Both the position numbers and the translations under genes were made by a program. Of a stretch of 64,000 nt of DNA, positions 23,770 to 35,007 are shown in pieces (within the stretch, counting starts at the first letter, position 1; each line of letters opens with the position of its first letter). The notes under the pieces are model-generated. The model made no database searches. It was not told the DNA's origin and saw only the letters and a program-made list of their open reading frames with translations. Origin of the DNA: Proteus alimentorum (lineage in GTDB: Bacteria; Pseudomonadota; Gammaproteobacteria; Enterobacterales; Enterobacteriaceae); NCBI RefSeq assembly GCF_002607735.1, contig NZ_NBVR01000018.1, positions 124,001 through 188,000 on the forward strand, read 5' to 3'.

Positions 23770-24672
23770 ATGAGTAAAGACAAAGCCATTACGTTGGAAT
23801 CTTTACGAGTGATGGATGCCATTGATCGTAGAGGGAGTTTTGCAGCAGCTGCTGATGAACTAAATCGAGTTCCATCGGCACTCAGTTATACCATGCAAAA
23901 ATTAGAAGAAGATTTAGATGTTGTCCTTTTTGACCGTTCTGGCCATAGAACTAAATTTACCAATGTTGGCAGAATGTTGCTTGATAGAGGACGCATCTTA
24001 CTTGAGGCTGCTGACAAATTAACGTCAGATGCAGAAGCCTTAGCAAGAGGCTGGGAGCCTCATATTACCATTGTTTGTGAAGCGCTCACTCCTGCATCTA
24101 GACTCTTTCCTTTGGTTGATAAATTAGCTGAAAAATCCAATACCCAACTCTCTTTAGTGACAGAAGTCTTAGCAGGTGCTTGGGAAAGTTTAGAAAGTGG
24201 TAAGTGTGATATTGTGATTTCACCTGATATGCATTTTCGCACTTCATCAGAAATCAACTTTCGTCCTTTATACAATACCACTAGCGTTTATGTCGCCAGC
24301 CCAGATCACCCCATCCATAATGAACCTGAGCCATTATCAGAAGAAACTCGCTTAAAATATCGAGGTATTGCCATTGCAGATACAGCAAGAGAGCGCCCAG
24401 TTTTAACTGTACTGCTATTAGATAAACAGCGTCGTTTAACGGTCAGTTCTATTGAAGATAAACGTCGTGCTTTAATTGCCGGTTTAGGTGTGGCGACGAT
24501 GCCAATTGATTTAATTGAAGATGATATTAAAGAAGGGCGTTTGCGTGTTGTTGGCCCTGAATATCACCATGAAAATAATATTATTATGGCATGGCGAAGA
24601 GATAGTATGGGTGAAGCCAAATCATGGTGTTTACGTGAAATACCTAAACTCTTTGCAAATGATAAAAAATAG
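23770..24672 (+). CDS. yhaJ: LysR-type regulator YhaJ
   Basis: This 300-residue LysR-family regulator is very close to E. coli YhaJ, which activates yqjF in response to nitroaromatic or quinone-like compounds and has virulence-related targets in pathogenic strains. The N-terminal winged helix (SLRVMDAIDRRGSFAAAADE...PSALSYTMQKLEEDL) and the C-terminal effector domain (IEDKRRALIAGLGVATMP, then GEAKSWCLREIPKLF) are intact. The ATG at 23770 gives the normal N terminus; six extra in-frame codons upstream have no counterpart. It converges on yqjF, its known target in E. coli. Confidence 0.93.
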   Translation: MSKDKAITLESLRVMDAIDRRGSFAAAADELNRVPSALSYTMQKLEEDLDVVLFDRSGHRTKFTNVGRMLLDRGRILLEAADKLTSDAEALARGWEPHITIVCEALTPASRLFPLVDKLAEKSNTQLSLVTEVLAGAWESLESGKCDIVISPDMHFRTSSEINFRPLYNTTSVYVASPDHPIHNEPEPLSEETRLKYRGIAIADTARERPVLTVLLLDKQRRLTVSSIEDKRRALIAGLGVATMPIDLIEDDIKEGRLRVVGPEYHHENNIIMAWRRDSMGEAKSWCLREIPKLFANDKK

Positions 24673-24708
24673 TTTTGAAGCTCAGATAATCTTTAGATTT
24701 TATGCTTA

Positions 24709-24745
24709 AAACAAAAAAAGATCCCCAAGGGGATCTTTTTTGTTT
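24709..24745. terminator. Bidirectional terminator between yhaJ and yqjF
   Basis: A perfect stem (AAAAAAGATCCCC / GGGGATCTTTTTT) with a 2-base loop lies between the convergent yhaJ and yqjF, with A and T runs on both sides so that it works in both directions. Confidence 0.88.
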
Positions 24746-24757
24746 CTAAATTCGTTA

Positions 24758-25150
24758 TTACCAATTTTTATTGAAAATACGATCTAAGCTCCATTTACCT
24801 GGACCAGTGATAACCAGTAATAAATATCCGCCTGCGATTGTCATATTTTTCATAAACATTAATTGGTTCATGCCTTCAGCAAAATTACTGTGGAACAGTA
24901 GTGCGGTTAGAAGAGTAAATACCGCGGTAAAGATTGCTGTTGTGCGAGTTAAGAAACCAAATAAGATTGCTAATCCACCGCCTAATTCTAATAAAATAGT
25001 CAGTGGCAATAAGAAACCTGGAACACCCATTGCTTGCATATATTGCTGTGTTCCTTCGTAGCCACTAATTTTTCCGTAGCCTGCACTAATAAATAAAATA
25101 GGCATTAAAATACGGGCAATTAATAATGCAATGTCTTCAAATTTTTTCAT
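24758..25150 (-). CDS. yqjF: DoxX-family inner-membrane protein YqjF
   Basis: This 130-residue membrane protein has four hydrophobic segments and matches E. coli YqjF closely (FEDIALLIARILMPILF, LLELGGGLAILFGFLTRTTA, FHSNFAEG). DoxX-family proteins are thought to act in thiol or quinone redox reactions at the membrane; the exact role is unknown. In E. coli yqjF is induced by breakdown products of 2,4-dinitrotoluene through YhaJ. Here yhaJ is the convergent neighbour. The gene follows yqjK after 183 bases and may have its own promoter. Confidence 0.92.
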   Translation of the reverse strand: MKKFEDIALLIARILMPILFISAGYGKISGYEGTQQYMQAMGVPGFLLPLTILLELGGGLAILFGFLTRTTAIFTAVFTLLTALLFHSNFAEGMNQLMFMKNMTIAGGYLLLVITGPGKWSLDRIFNKNW

Positions 25151-25333
25151 GGTCTTTATTCCTAATTCAACTCTATTATTCGCAATGTATATCGATTTGT
25201 ATTGTATTTTCGTCGGTTATTTTTCTGTTTTTAGATTTAATAACCACGGCTACGTTGTGAGATATATAATAACGTGAGTTGATTAAAGAGGATATTAAGA
25301 AGAATTAACATTCTTAGACAAAAAAATTGATGT

Positions 25334-25639
25334 TCAATCTGAGGTTTTTTTGAAGGACTTTTGGATGGTACGAATTAAGCCAATTGCACCGATGGCACGT
25401 TGCCCTAATCGTATGATTTTTCTAGGGTGTTTGATGCTGTAAAGAGAAATAAAACTAGCACCCACTAAAAATGCGGGTTTTAAAGAAACTAAAATTCGCC
25501 ACGCTTTATCATAAGGCTCTGTCACATCAAGCCAAGTTTGCGTGCTTTGCCCTAAGTCTGCACGCTGTTGCTGAATTTTATTCAACAACAGCTTTTTACG
25601 TCTTGCGAGGATCGTCTGCTTATTTTGTTTGTTCATCAT
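25334..25639 (-). CDS. yqjK: YqjK-like protein
   Basis: This 101-residue protein has a basic N-terminal half (ILARRKKLLLNKIQQQRADLG), one central hydrophobic segment (about residues 53-67) and a basic C terminus. Size and position in the yqjD-yqjE-yqjK-yqjF string identify it as YqjK, a family of unknown function. Its start overlaps the end of yqjE by 20 bases, suggesting coupled translation. A second ATG one codon later could be the true start. Confidence 0.85.
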   Translation of the reverse strand: MMNKQNKQTILARRKKLLLNKIQQQRADLGQSTQTWLDVTEPYDKAWRILVSLKPAFLVGASFISLYSIKHPRKIIRLGQRAIGAIGLIRTIQKSFKKTSD

Positions 25640-26030
25640 GATACTGCTCCAAAAGACGTTTATCTAATTCCAATTGCTGGCGAGTATCGCCTAGTAAGGT
25701 GGAATTTCGCGCTTTTCTTAATGTCATGATGGCACCAATCAGTGCACAAAAAAGTAAAGTAGCGGTTGTGATGGCTAAAGCATAGACTCGATATTCAGGT
25801 GGAATTACCCAAAAAATCAGAATAAGTAGGCTCATTAAGCCAAAAGCGGTGAGCAACAAGGTAACACCCGCCATAAGAATAAGCTGGATAAGCGTGGTTT
25901 TTTCTTCTTCCAGTTCAACGGCAATCAAGTTTAGGCGTGTTTCAACCATGCCTATGACAATAGCACCAATTTTACTGAGAGAATTCAGAACCCCGGATGC
26001 GGGGCCCTGTGGTCTTTGCGTATCACTCAT
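25620..26030 (-). CDS. yqjE: Phage-holin-like membrane protein YqjE
   Basis: This 136-residue protein of the YqjE (PF07332) family has two membrane segments (about residues 50-75 and 80-103) flanked by an N-terminal amphipathic stretch (LSKIGAIVIGMVETRLNLIAVE) and a charged C-terminal tail. Function is unknown. It follows yqjD by 6 bases and overlaps yqjK. Confidence 0.88.
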   Translation of the reverse strand: MSDTQRPQGPASGVLNSLSKIGAIVIGMVETRLNLIAVELEEEKTTLIQLILMAGVTLLLTAFGLMSLLILIFWVIPPEYRVYALAITTATLLFCALIGAIMTLRKARNSTLLGDTRQQLELDKRLLEQYHDEQTK

Positions 26031-26036
26031 TATTAA

Positions 26037-26342
26037 TTAGCGTTTTGCTAGAAGAACACCAAGAACAACACCAACAGCCGCACCAATACCGACACCTGTC
26101 CATGGGTTTTCACGAACATAGTTATCTGCTTTTCCGGCGATTTCTTTGGTGTTATCGACAATTTCTCTTCCTGCATCACTGAGTTTTGCACGAGAACCTT
26201 TTATTGCCGATTCTGCTTTTGCACGCAGGCTTTGGATTTCTTCTTTGGATTTATCTGCAGAGGAGTTCAGCACTTCTTCTAGAGTATCAGCAAGAGATTT
26301 CAATTCACTACGCAGATCTTCATTTGAACGTTGATGAGACAT
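26037..26342 (-). CDS. yqjD: YqjD, membrane-anchored ribosome-binding protein (DUF883)
   Basis: This 101-residue protein has a long helical, charged N-terminal domain (ELKSLADTLEEVLNSSADKSKEE...) and a single C-terminal membrane anchor (VGIGAAVGVVLGVLLAKR). The ENPWTGVGIGAAVG motif is typical of the ElaB/YqjD/YgaM family. E. coli YqjD binds 70S ribosomes in stationary phase and ties them to the inner membrane. It heads the yqjD-E-K set with AGGAG before its ATG. The yqjC and mzrA genes that precede it in E. coli are missing. Confidence 0.92.
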   Translation of the reverse strand: MSHQRSNEDLRSELKSLADTLEEVLNSSADKSKEEIQSLRAKAESAIKGSRAKLSDAGREIVDNTKEIAGKADNYVRENPWTGVGIGAAVGVVLGVLLAKR

Positions 26343-26512
26343 AATTAACTCCTTTAATAGAGATAGATGTGATACTTATAACAATAGACTAATTTTACCG
26401 CTTAATGAAATTAAATAACGACTTAATATTAAAAAAAAGAGATAAATCTTAATCGGTGTTCATGGTTACAAGCATGAGATGGTATTAAGGCGAGTATATA
26501 ACGAAATAAAAT

Positions 26513-26545
26513 AAAGGCCTGCTCAAATATATGAAACAGGCCTTT
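26513..26545 (-). terminator. yqjA terminator
   Basis: AAAGGCCTG (26513-26521) and CAGGCCTTT (26537-26545) form a 9-bp stem with a 15-base loop, T-rich on both sides, 62 bases beyond the yqjA stop. Confidence 0.75.
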
Positions 26546-26606
26546 GTCATTTTTTTCTTATTGCTTTTTATGGCAGTCGGAAAATCTTTATATTATTTGA
26601 TAGATT

Positions 26607-27266
26607 TTACGCTTTCGCTTTTTTCTTTTTAATGACAACCCAGATACTACCAATTAATCCCATGACTAATAGGCAAACAGGTAATAGCATAAGGATATTC
26701 ATTAAATGGTGTTCATACTGACGAAACAGTGGGCTATTACCTAACATATAACCCAATGTGGTCAGTATACCGACCCATAAAAGTCCGCTTAACCAGTTGA
26801 AAATTTGAAAGCGCGTGTTGTTTAATCCAGCAAGGCCAGCAATCGTTGGTAGCAATGTTCTAACGAACGCTAAAAAACGACCAATAAGTAATGCGGCTAA
26901 GCCATGGCGATGAAAAAGCCCATGCGCGCGCTGATGGTAATGTTCTGGCAGATGCGATAGCCAACTGCGTACTAATTTTGTATTTCCAAGCCATCGCCCT
27001 TGAAGATAGCCCAACCAACAACCTAAGCTCGCGCCTGCGGTCAAAATAAGTAAGGTCAATGGAAAATCCATTGTATCTTTAGCAATTAACACGCCCACTA
27101 AAATTAATAAGCTATCTCCTGGTAAGAAAGCTGCGGGCAATACTCCGTTTTCTAGGAATAGTATGGTGAATAATAAAATGTAGATAATCCATATTAATGA
27201 AGGATTAGCTAAGGTTTCGTAATCTTGATGCCATAGCGCCAAGAATAGCTCTCTTACGATTTCCAT
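26607..27266 (-). CDS. yqjA: DedA-family membrane protein YqjA
   Basis: This 219-residue inner-membrane protein belongs to the DedA family. E. coli YqjA supports alkaline pH tolerance and drug resistance, and DedA proteins are implicated in lipid flipping. Landmarks are FLENGVLPAAFLPGDSLLILVG near residue 40, the family signature GRFLAFVRTLLPTIAG near residue 130 and NWLSGLLWVG. The protein is full length (E. coli 220) and ends in a lysine-rich tail. Confidence 0.94.
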   Translation of the reverse strand: MEIVRELFLALWHQDYETLANPSLIWIIYILLFTILFLENGVLPAAFLPGDSLLILVGVLIAKDTMDFPLTLLILTAGASLGCWLGYLQGRWLGNTKLVRSWLSHLPEHYHQRAHGLFHRHGLAALLIGRFLAFVRTLLPTIAGLAGLNNTRFQIFNWLSGLLWVGILTTLGYMLGNSPLFRQYEHHLMNILMLLPVCLLVMGLIGSIWVVIKKKKAKA

Positions 27267-28001
27267 ATAAAAGGCTTCCTAAAACTGAGTCATTTGGGGG
27301 TAAATATAAAATCAATAAGTGTTGTAATCTACTTACCCGTTTTCTACTTCATAGGGTCTATTTTTCATTGTTTAAAACAGCAACACTCTAACAAAATCAG
27401 GAAAAACTAGACAGAAAATTTTTCAACTCGATGACGACACTACTTACACATGGATATTGGATCTTGAAAAATAGACATCTAATCTCTTTTTGAGTTCAGA
27501 ATAGGGCATTTTTAAAAAGAAAATCTTAAGAAGATCGATAATATCAGGAGGTGTTCTCTATTTTATCGAGATCATAAAAGATAAATTTTTAATATTAATT
27601 GAGAAAAATAAAACGTTATCTTGTTTATATTGTTCGTCTTTTTTTGTTTATTATTTATTCTATTTAAAGATGTTCATAGTGGATAATTGTTAGTGATAAT
27701 GTTAATAAAAAAGACTATCAATTGATTAGGAAAATCCCAAAGAGAAGAAATAAAATAAAAAGTAAGTAAGATGACTAGGTATAACTTACTGATAATAATA
27801 ATTTCTTTCATTTCATGTTGGTATATTAAAAAGAACAAAATCCTATTATGATCACAGTTATGTTATTTTATTGTTAACAAAAACGGTTAATACTGTATAT
27901 TTTGCATAATCAGCTTTTCAGCGCGATTCAATTCCTTATACTGGCATTGCAAACACTCAAAAATGCCTTTTTTAAATATTATTTTAAGTAATGGAATAGC
28001 T
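27267..28001. other. Non-coding AT-rich region between yqjA and sstT
   Basis: About 735 bases with no credible protein frame on either strand. It is strongly AT-rich with many A/T tracts and carries the divergent yqjA and sstT promoters. I see no tRNA, terminator or riboswitch-like structure here. An open frame from 27963 runs into sstT, but the extra N-terminal residues do not match the family. Confidence 0.6.
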
Positions 28002-29255
28002 ATGGATAAACAACAATCCAGAGTCTTCAGCCTGTTCTTTAAGGGAAGCCTCGTCAAACAAATACTCGTTGGTTTAATTGCAGGGATCTTACTTGCTTGG
28101 TTAGCGCCAGAAGCTGCCAAGATGATGAGTCTACTAGGTACCCTGTTTATTAGTGCACTGAAAGCCGTAGCGCCTATCTTAGTATGGGTACTGGTTATGG
28201 CTTCGATAGCTAATCATCGCCAAGGGCAAAAATCGAATATCCGCCCTGTATTAATTTTATATCTGTTAGCAACGTTCTTTGCTGCGTTAACCGCAGTTGT
28301 TGCCAGCTTTATGTTCCCATCAGTTTTAACGCTGGTTGTTAACGAATCACAATTGTCACCCCCTGAGAATATTGCTGAAGTTCTTAAAGGCGTATTAATT
28401 AATGTGGTCGCAAACCCTGTTGATGCGCTTATCAATGGTAACTATATGGGTATCCTAGCGTGGTCTATCGGGCTTGGCTTAGCATTACGCCATGCACGTG
28501 ATACCACTAAAGTTTTAACGCAAGATTTAGCGGATGCAGTAACAAACGTAGTACGTGTTGTTATTCGTTTAGCGCCTATCGGTATTTTTGGTTTAGTGTC
28601 ATCAACTATCGCAACAACTGGCTTTGAAGTTCTCGCAGGCTACTTACAAGTTCTTGTGGTACTACTTGGCTGTATGCTGTTTGTTGCTTTAGTTGTGAAC
28701 CCAATGATTGTATTTTGGAAAATTCGCAGCAATCCATACCCATTAGTATGGGCATGTCTGCGTGAAAGTGGTGTAACAGCCTTCTTTACACGTAGCTCAG
28801 CAGCAAATATTCCTGTGAATATGGCAATGTGCCGTCGTATGAATTTAAACGAAGATACTTATTCTGTTTCAATTCCATTAGGTGCGACCATCAATATGGG
28901 TGGTGCAGCAATTACTATCACGATTTTGACATTAGCGGCAGTAAATACATTAGGTATGCCTGTTGATGTGCCAACCGCATTGTTATTAAGCCTTGTTGCC
29001 GCAATTTGTGCGTGTGGTGCATCGGGTGTTGCAGGTGGTTCTTTACTGTTAATTCCACTGGCTTGTAGTATGTTTGGTATTAGCAATGATATTGCTATGC
29101 AAGTGGTTGCAGTGGGTGTGATGATTGGTGTGTTACAAGATTCAGCAGAAACAGCACTTAACTCATCAACGGATGTTCTCTTTACTGCAACAGTCTGTAT
29201 TGCTGAAGATAATCGTATTTCAGATAATCCATTAACTGAAAAAAATAATGGGTAA
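28002..29255 (+). CDS. sstT: Serine/threonine:sodium symporter SstT
   Basis: SstT (417 residues) is a Na+-driven serine and threonine importer of the dicarboxylate/amino acid:cation symporter family. Eight or so membrane segments are visible. The re-entrant and substrate-binding motifs [15 protein letters not shown] and [15 protein letters not shown], and the Na+-site stretch [16 protein letters not shown], are intact. The ATG at 28002 gives the family N terminus; 13 further codons are open upstream without a match. An intrinsic terminator follows at 29315. Confidence 0.95.
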   Translation: MDKQQSRVFSLFFKGSLVKQILVGLIAGILLAWLAPEAAKMMSLLGTLFISALKAVAPILVWVLVMASIANHRQGQKSNIRPVLILYLLATFFAALTAVVASFMFPSVLTLVVNESQLSPPENIAEVLKGVLINVVANPVDALINGNYMGILAWSIGLGLALRHARDTTKVLTQDLADAVTNVVRVVIRLAPIGIFGLVSSTIATTGFEVLAGYLQVLVVLLGCMLFVALVVNPMIVFWKIRSNPYPLVWACLRESGVTAFFTRSSAANIPVNMAMCRRMNLNEDTYSVSIPLGATINMGGAAITITILTLAAVNTLGMPVDVPTALLLSLVAAICACGASGVAGGSLLLIPLACSMFGISNDIAMQVVAVGVMIGVLQDSAETALNSSTDVLFTATVCIAEDNRISDNPLTEKNNG

Positions 29256-29314
29256 AAAGGGTAAGTAGTAAGACAGGAAGAGCTGTAAAAATAATAATCA
29301 ATAATAAAAAATAG

Positions 29315-29345
29315 AACCCCACATTTTGTGGGGTTTCTTTTTGTC
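29315..29345. terminator. Terminator between sstT and fadH
   Basis: AACCCCACA (29315-29323) and TGTGGGGTT (29327-29335) form a compact stem followed by TCTTTTTGT on the plus strand. A-rich sequence on the other side suits the convergent fadH transcript too. Confidence 0.85.
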
Positions 29346-29362
29346 TTGTTAACCTTAGTTGA

Positions 29363-31393
<2,031 letters not shown>

Positions 31394-31651
31394 TTATACT
31401 GGTCAGATGAGATATCTATTAGCATAACGAGAAGTGAGTGATTAAGAGTTTATTATGTTAATAAGTTGTGATCTTAATCATAGAAAAGGTGAGTAGAGGA
31501 CTATAAATCAATAATAATCTAAGTAATTAGTTAATGAGAACAAATAGTGATAATAAAAATTACAATCATTCATAATATTTCATCATATAATGTAGTGTAC
31601 CTATTAATATGTATTAAAAACACACATCACTATTTTGAATTTGGAGACGTT

Positions 31652-32068
31652 ATGATTAATAAATTTAATCAACTTGTTGACTGTTCTGACTTAGGTAAAT
31701 TGGTATTACGTGTTTCTCTTGGCGTTTTAATGTTATTACATGGGCTTCATAAAATGGAACCCGGTGGATTAGCCGGTATTCAGGGCATGTTAGCTAATGT
31801 TAATCTACCCGCCTTTATTGCCTACGGTACAGTGATTGGGGAAGTGGTTGCTCCTATCCTGCTGATTATCGGTCTATTTACTCGTGCCTCAGCACTCATT
31901 TTAGCAGGGACAATGTTTGTTGCCGTCTTGATGGTTCACTCAGGTGATCTATTTGCATTAAATCCCAAAACAGGGGGATGGGCGCCAGAAAGTGCAGGCT
32001 TTTATCTATTTGCCGCGATTGCTGTGATGTTTTTAGGCAGTGGTCGTTTTGCTGTTAAAAAAGATTAA
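31652..32068 (+). CDS. DoxX-family membrane protein
   Basis: This 138-residue inner-membrane protein has four hydrophobic segments (about residues 14-31, 48-72, 78-97 and 113-130). LHGLHKMEPGG near the N terminus and the GEVVAPILLIIGLFTRASAL block are typical of DoxX/YphA-type proteins. Function is unknown; family members are linked to redox stress or to quinone reactions. The ATG at 31652 follows GGAG at 31643-31646; an open extension to 31547 looks non-coding. It is a second DoxX-type protein about 7 kb from yqjF and is not a close copy of it. Confidence 0.82.
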   Translation: MINKFNQLVDCSDLGKLVLRVSLGVLMLLHGLHKMEPGGLAGIQGMLANVNLPAFIAYGTVIGEVVAPILLIIGLFTRASALILAGTMFVAVLMVHSGDLFALNPKTGGWAPESAGFYLFAAIAVMFLGSGRFAVKKD

Positions 32069-32128
32069 TAAATTTAATAATCAATAAATTTGAATTTTAT
32101 TGTTGTAACTTGATTAAAATAGATGAAT

Positions 32129-32168
32129 AAACGCCCAGTTTTATCTTGCGAACTGGGCGTTTTATTTT
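32129..32168. terminator. Terminator between the DoxX-type gene and pqqL
   Basis: AAACGCCCAGTT (32129-32140) and AACTGGGCGTTT (32151-32162) form a 12-bp stem, followed by TATTTT. It can serve both convergent transcripts. Confidence 0.88.
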
Positions 32169-32208
32169 AGGCAACTTTATGGTTTATCGTTTTCAACCTA
32201 AGTTGTTT

Positions 32209-35007
32209 TTATTTTTGAGTTGCTGGCGTTAACTTAAAGACCTTTTCATTCTCACCTAACCACTGGCGAGCGACTTGGTTTATAGTGTTAACACTTAATG
32301 TTTTTATAATGGCGGGATCAGTCAGTAAACGTTGATACTGTTGGTCATCAGTTGCAACTTGTGCAAGGGCATCTGTCCAATAGCTTGCACTATCATTTAC
32401 CTGTGAATTTTCAGTTAACCAGATATTTTTAGCCTCTTGTAACTCTTTATCTGTAATGCCAGATTGCTTAACTTCATTCACGACTTTACGAGCAAGAGTA
32501 ATTAATTCATCTGCACGCTCAGGTGATGCCGTAAAGTTTAAACGACCGGTATAGTAGCTTGTAGGCACTTTCGTTAACATTTCAGAGAAACCCAGTGAAT
32601 AAATACCACCTGCTCTTTCACGTAGATTGAGTCTTAAACGTTGGCTGATTACCGTATCGAGTAAATTTAGCGCCAATACTTGTTGCTGTGACCATTGAGC
32701 CGGTGCTGCATATTGAATGCTAATCATGCTCTTATCACTACTTGCAATAGGATATGTTTTGCTAAACGAGGTAAGTTTAGGATTAATCGCGGGATCTGCC
32801 CAAAATAAGCGTTGCTCTGAACGCGTTGGCAGACTCGCAATCCAACGTTCAACAAGAGGTTTAACTTGATTGAGATTAACTGGACCACTGATAACTAATG
32901 TCATATCAGCTGGTTGCCCTAAAATCATTTGGTTGGTTTTTTGTAATTGTTGGGCAGTAAACTGTTTCCAAATACCTTGAGGAGAAACCACTAAACGATC
33001 GCCATTTTGATAGCTTTCTTTATTGATATTATCTAAGAAAGTACGTTCAACAGGTGTTTTTGAAATACCTAATGCCATGGCTTGCTTTTGTTGCTCTAAC
33101 TTCTCGCCATTAAACTGTGGAGAAGTCACTTTTAGGTGCATTAAAGTTAGCAAGGTTTCCAATTCATCAATCGGCGCTTCGCCACGAAAACCATGGAATA
33201 ACAGCTCGCTATAAGGGCGCAAACTAATCTGGTGTTGTTTGGTAAATAATGCCAATTCACGTGCATTATAATGACCATATCCACTGACTTCAGGTAGTTT
33301 TAATGCCCATTGCACCATGCCTAAGCTTTGATTTGTTTCAAGTGAAGAACCGCCCGGAATACGCAGTGAAACTTGAATATTATCTTTGAGATAACTGTCA
33401 TTTTTCACAATTACTTTTACGTTATTGCTCAGTGTCCACTCTTGTGTTTTTTCAATCGGCAGTGATTGTGTTGAAACAACTGAACCAGTGAGTTCAGGTT
33501 TAATATCTAATACAACGGCTTGCGTTTTTAGGGTAAATGCGCCTGGATTTGATTGTCTAATTTCTTGCCAGCGTTGTGCAGCTTTAGTTGCATTAAACAA
33601 ATTAGCATCATTATCAGGGCCAATGACAGCAACGCGTGGCGATGATTGTTTTAGATATTGGGCGAAATAAGCTGACAATGTTTCAGGGGTCACTTTATTG
33701 ATTAATTGATAGCTTAAATTGAGTGCCTGTTTTTTCGTTTGAATTGGCATATCCAATTCAATGGCTGTCGTGATTTGATTGGCTAAATAATCGTGTTCGT
33801 AACGCTCTTCACCCGCAGCTTGTTGACTTAGACGTTTTAACATCGCGTTGCGAGCATTATCTAACTCTTCTTGAGTGACAGGAACAGAGGCTAAGCGTTG
33901 AACTTCTGTAAATAAGATATCTAATGCGCCTTGGTAATCATTACCTTTAGGATGCGCAATCATCAGTTGTTGTGAACGACGAGAGTCTAACATTGCACCT
34001 TGTGCATTAGCGCTAATAGAAGCCATTAAACCATTATCAACGATAGTGGAGAAACGTTGATTTAAAATTGATAGCCATAATGAATCCATTAAATCTTCAT
34101 ATTGACCTTGGCGACTATTTAAAGGTGCTGGCAAAGTCCGTTGCAAGGTAAATTGCAAAATACGAGAGCCTTGCTCTTTATCGAAAATCGTTTTAACGAG
34201 TAGATCTTTATGATCGATAAAATTGTGCCAAGATGGATTATCAATTCCTTTATTCTCGCTATTTTTAGCGTTAAACAGTTGCTTAATATCGGCAATAGCG
34301 TCGCCCTGATTAAAGTTACCGACCAGCACTAATGCCATTCTTTCTGGTTGATACCAAGTATCGTAATAGCGCTTTGCATCTTTCACATCGCCATGTTTAA
34401 CAATGTCTAAATCGCCAATAGGATCACGATCTAGATAACGGCTACCGTAATAACGCAATTCTTCTAACTGGCGGTTAATTCGAAAACCGATACCCTGACG
34501 CAAACGCCATTCTTCAACAATGACGGGACGCTCTTTATCAAACTCAATAGGGTCAAATGTCATTTCAAATGCCCAATCAGATAAGATTTTTAGCCCCGTT
34601 TTAATTTGGATCGGGTTTGCATTCGGTAATGACAGTTTATAAGTCGTCGCATTTAAACTTGTTACGGCATTTACATGACTACCTAATTTCATGCCTAGGC
34701 CTTCAAGTTGTTTAAAGCCTGTTGTACCCGGAAAATGAGTTGTACCTTTAAATGCCATATGCTCAGTAAAGTGTGAAAAACCGAGCTGTTTTTCATCTTC
34801 TTGAACTGAGCCGCTTTTGACTAAAAGGCGCATTTCAACACCGCTTTGTGGGCGTTGCAGTAAGTAGACGTCTAAACCATTATCTAACGTGAAATGGCGA
34901 ACATCAGGACGCAGTAGTAGCGTATTTTTATCATTTTGATTAGGGTTGCTTGCCGCACACCCTAAAAGCGAAAGACTGACTGAAACAATCAGTAATTTAC
35001 GATACAT
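32209..35007 (-). CDS. pqqL: PqqL-like M16 zinc protease, lipoprotein
   Basis: This 932-residue protein matches E. coli PqqL (931) in length and genomic context. The signal peptide ends SLLGC, so Cys17 should be lipidated and the protease membrane-attached in the periplasm. The N-terminal M16 domain has the zinc motif HFTEH followed by the distal Glu in VIVEEWRLR; three further M16-fold domains follow. PqqL and the related FusC cut a protein imported through a partner TonB-dependent receptor, in the FusC case plant ferredoxin. The gene overlaps yddA by 11 bases and lies downstream of the receptor gene, which supports the same role here. It has no established part in PQQ biosynthesis despite its name. 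Confidence 0.92.
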   Translation of the reverse strand: MYRKLLIVSVSLSLLGCAASNPNQNDKNTLLLRPDVRHFTLDNGLDVYLLQRPQSGVEMRLLVKSGSVQEDEKQLGFSHFTEHMAFKGTTHFPGTTGFKQLEGLGMKLGSHVNAVTSLNATTYKLSLPNANPIQIKTGLKILSDWAFEMTFDPIEFDKERPVIVEEWRLRQGIGFRINRQLEELRYYGSRYLDRDPIGDLDIVKHGDVKDAKRYYDTWYQPERMALVLVGNFNQGDAIADIKQLFNAKNSENKGIDNPSWHNFIDHKDLLVKTIFDKEQGSRILQFTLQRTLPAPLNSRQGQYEDLMDSLWLSILNQRFSTIVDNGLMASISANAQGAMLDSRRSQQLMIAHPKGNDYQGALDILFTEVQRLASVPVTQEELDNARNAMLKRLSQQAAGEERYEHDYLANQITTAIELDMPIQTKKQALNLSYQLINKVTPETLSAYFAQYLKQSSPRVAVIGPDNDANLFNATKAAQRWQEIRQSNPGAFTLKTQAVVLDIKPELTGSVVSTQSLPIEKTQEWTLSNNVKVIVKNDSYLKDNIQVSLRIPGGSSLETNQSLGMVQWALKLPEVSGYGHYNARELALFTKQHQISLRPYSELLFHGFRGEAPIDELETLLTLMHLKVTSPQFNGEKLEQQKQAMALGISKTPVERTFLDNINKESYQNGDRLVVSPQGIWKQFTAQQLQKTNQMILGQPADMTLVISGPVNLNQVKPLVERWIASLPTRSEQRLFWADPAINPKLTSFSKTYPIASSDKSMISIQYAAPAQWSQQQVLALNLLDTVISQRLRLNLRERAGGIYSLGFSEMLTKVPTSYYTGRLNFTASPERADELITLARKVVNEVKQSGITDKELQEAKNIWLTENSQVNDSASYWTDALAQVATDDQQYQRLLTDPAIIKTLSVNTINQVARQWLGENEKVFKLTPATQK

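Noticed and set aside
26146-26334. Open frames opposite yqjD, yqjE and other short genes
   Set aside because: They are antisense copies of well-recognised genes with no independent support.
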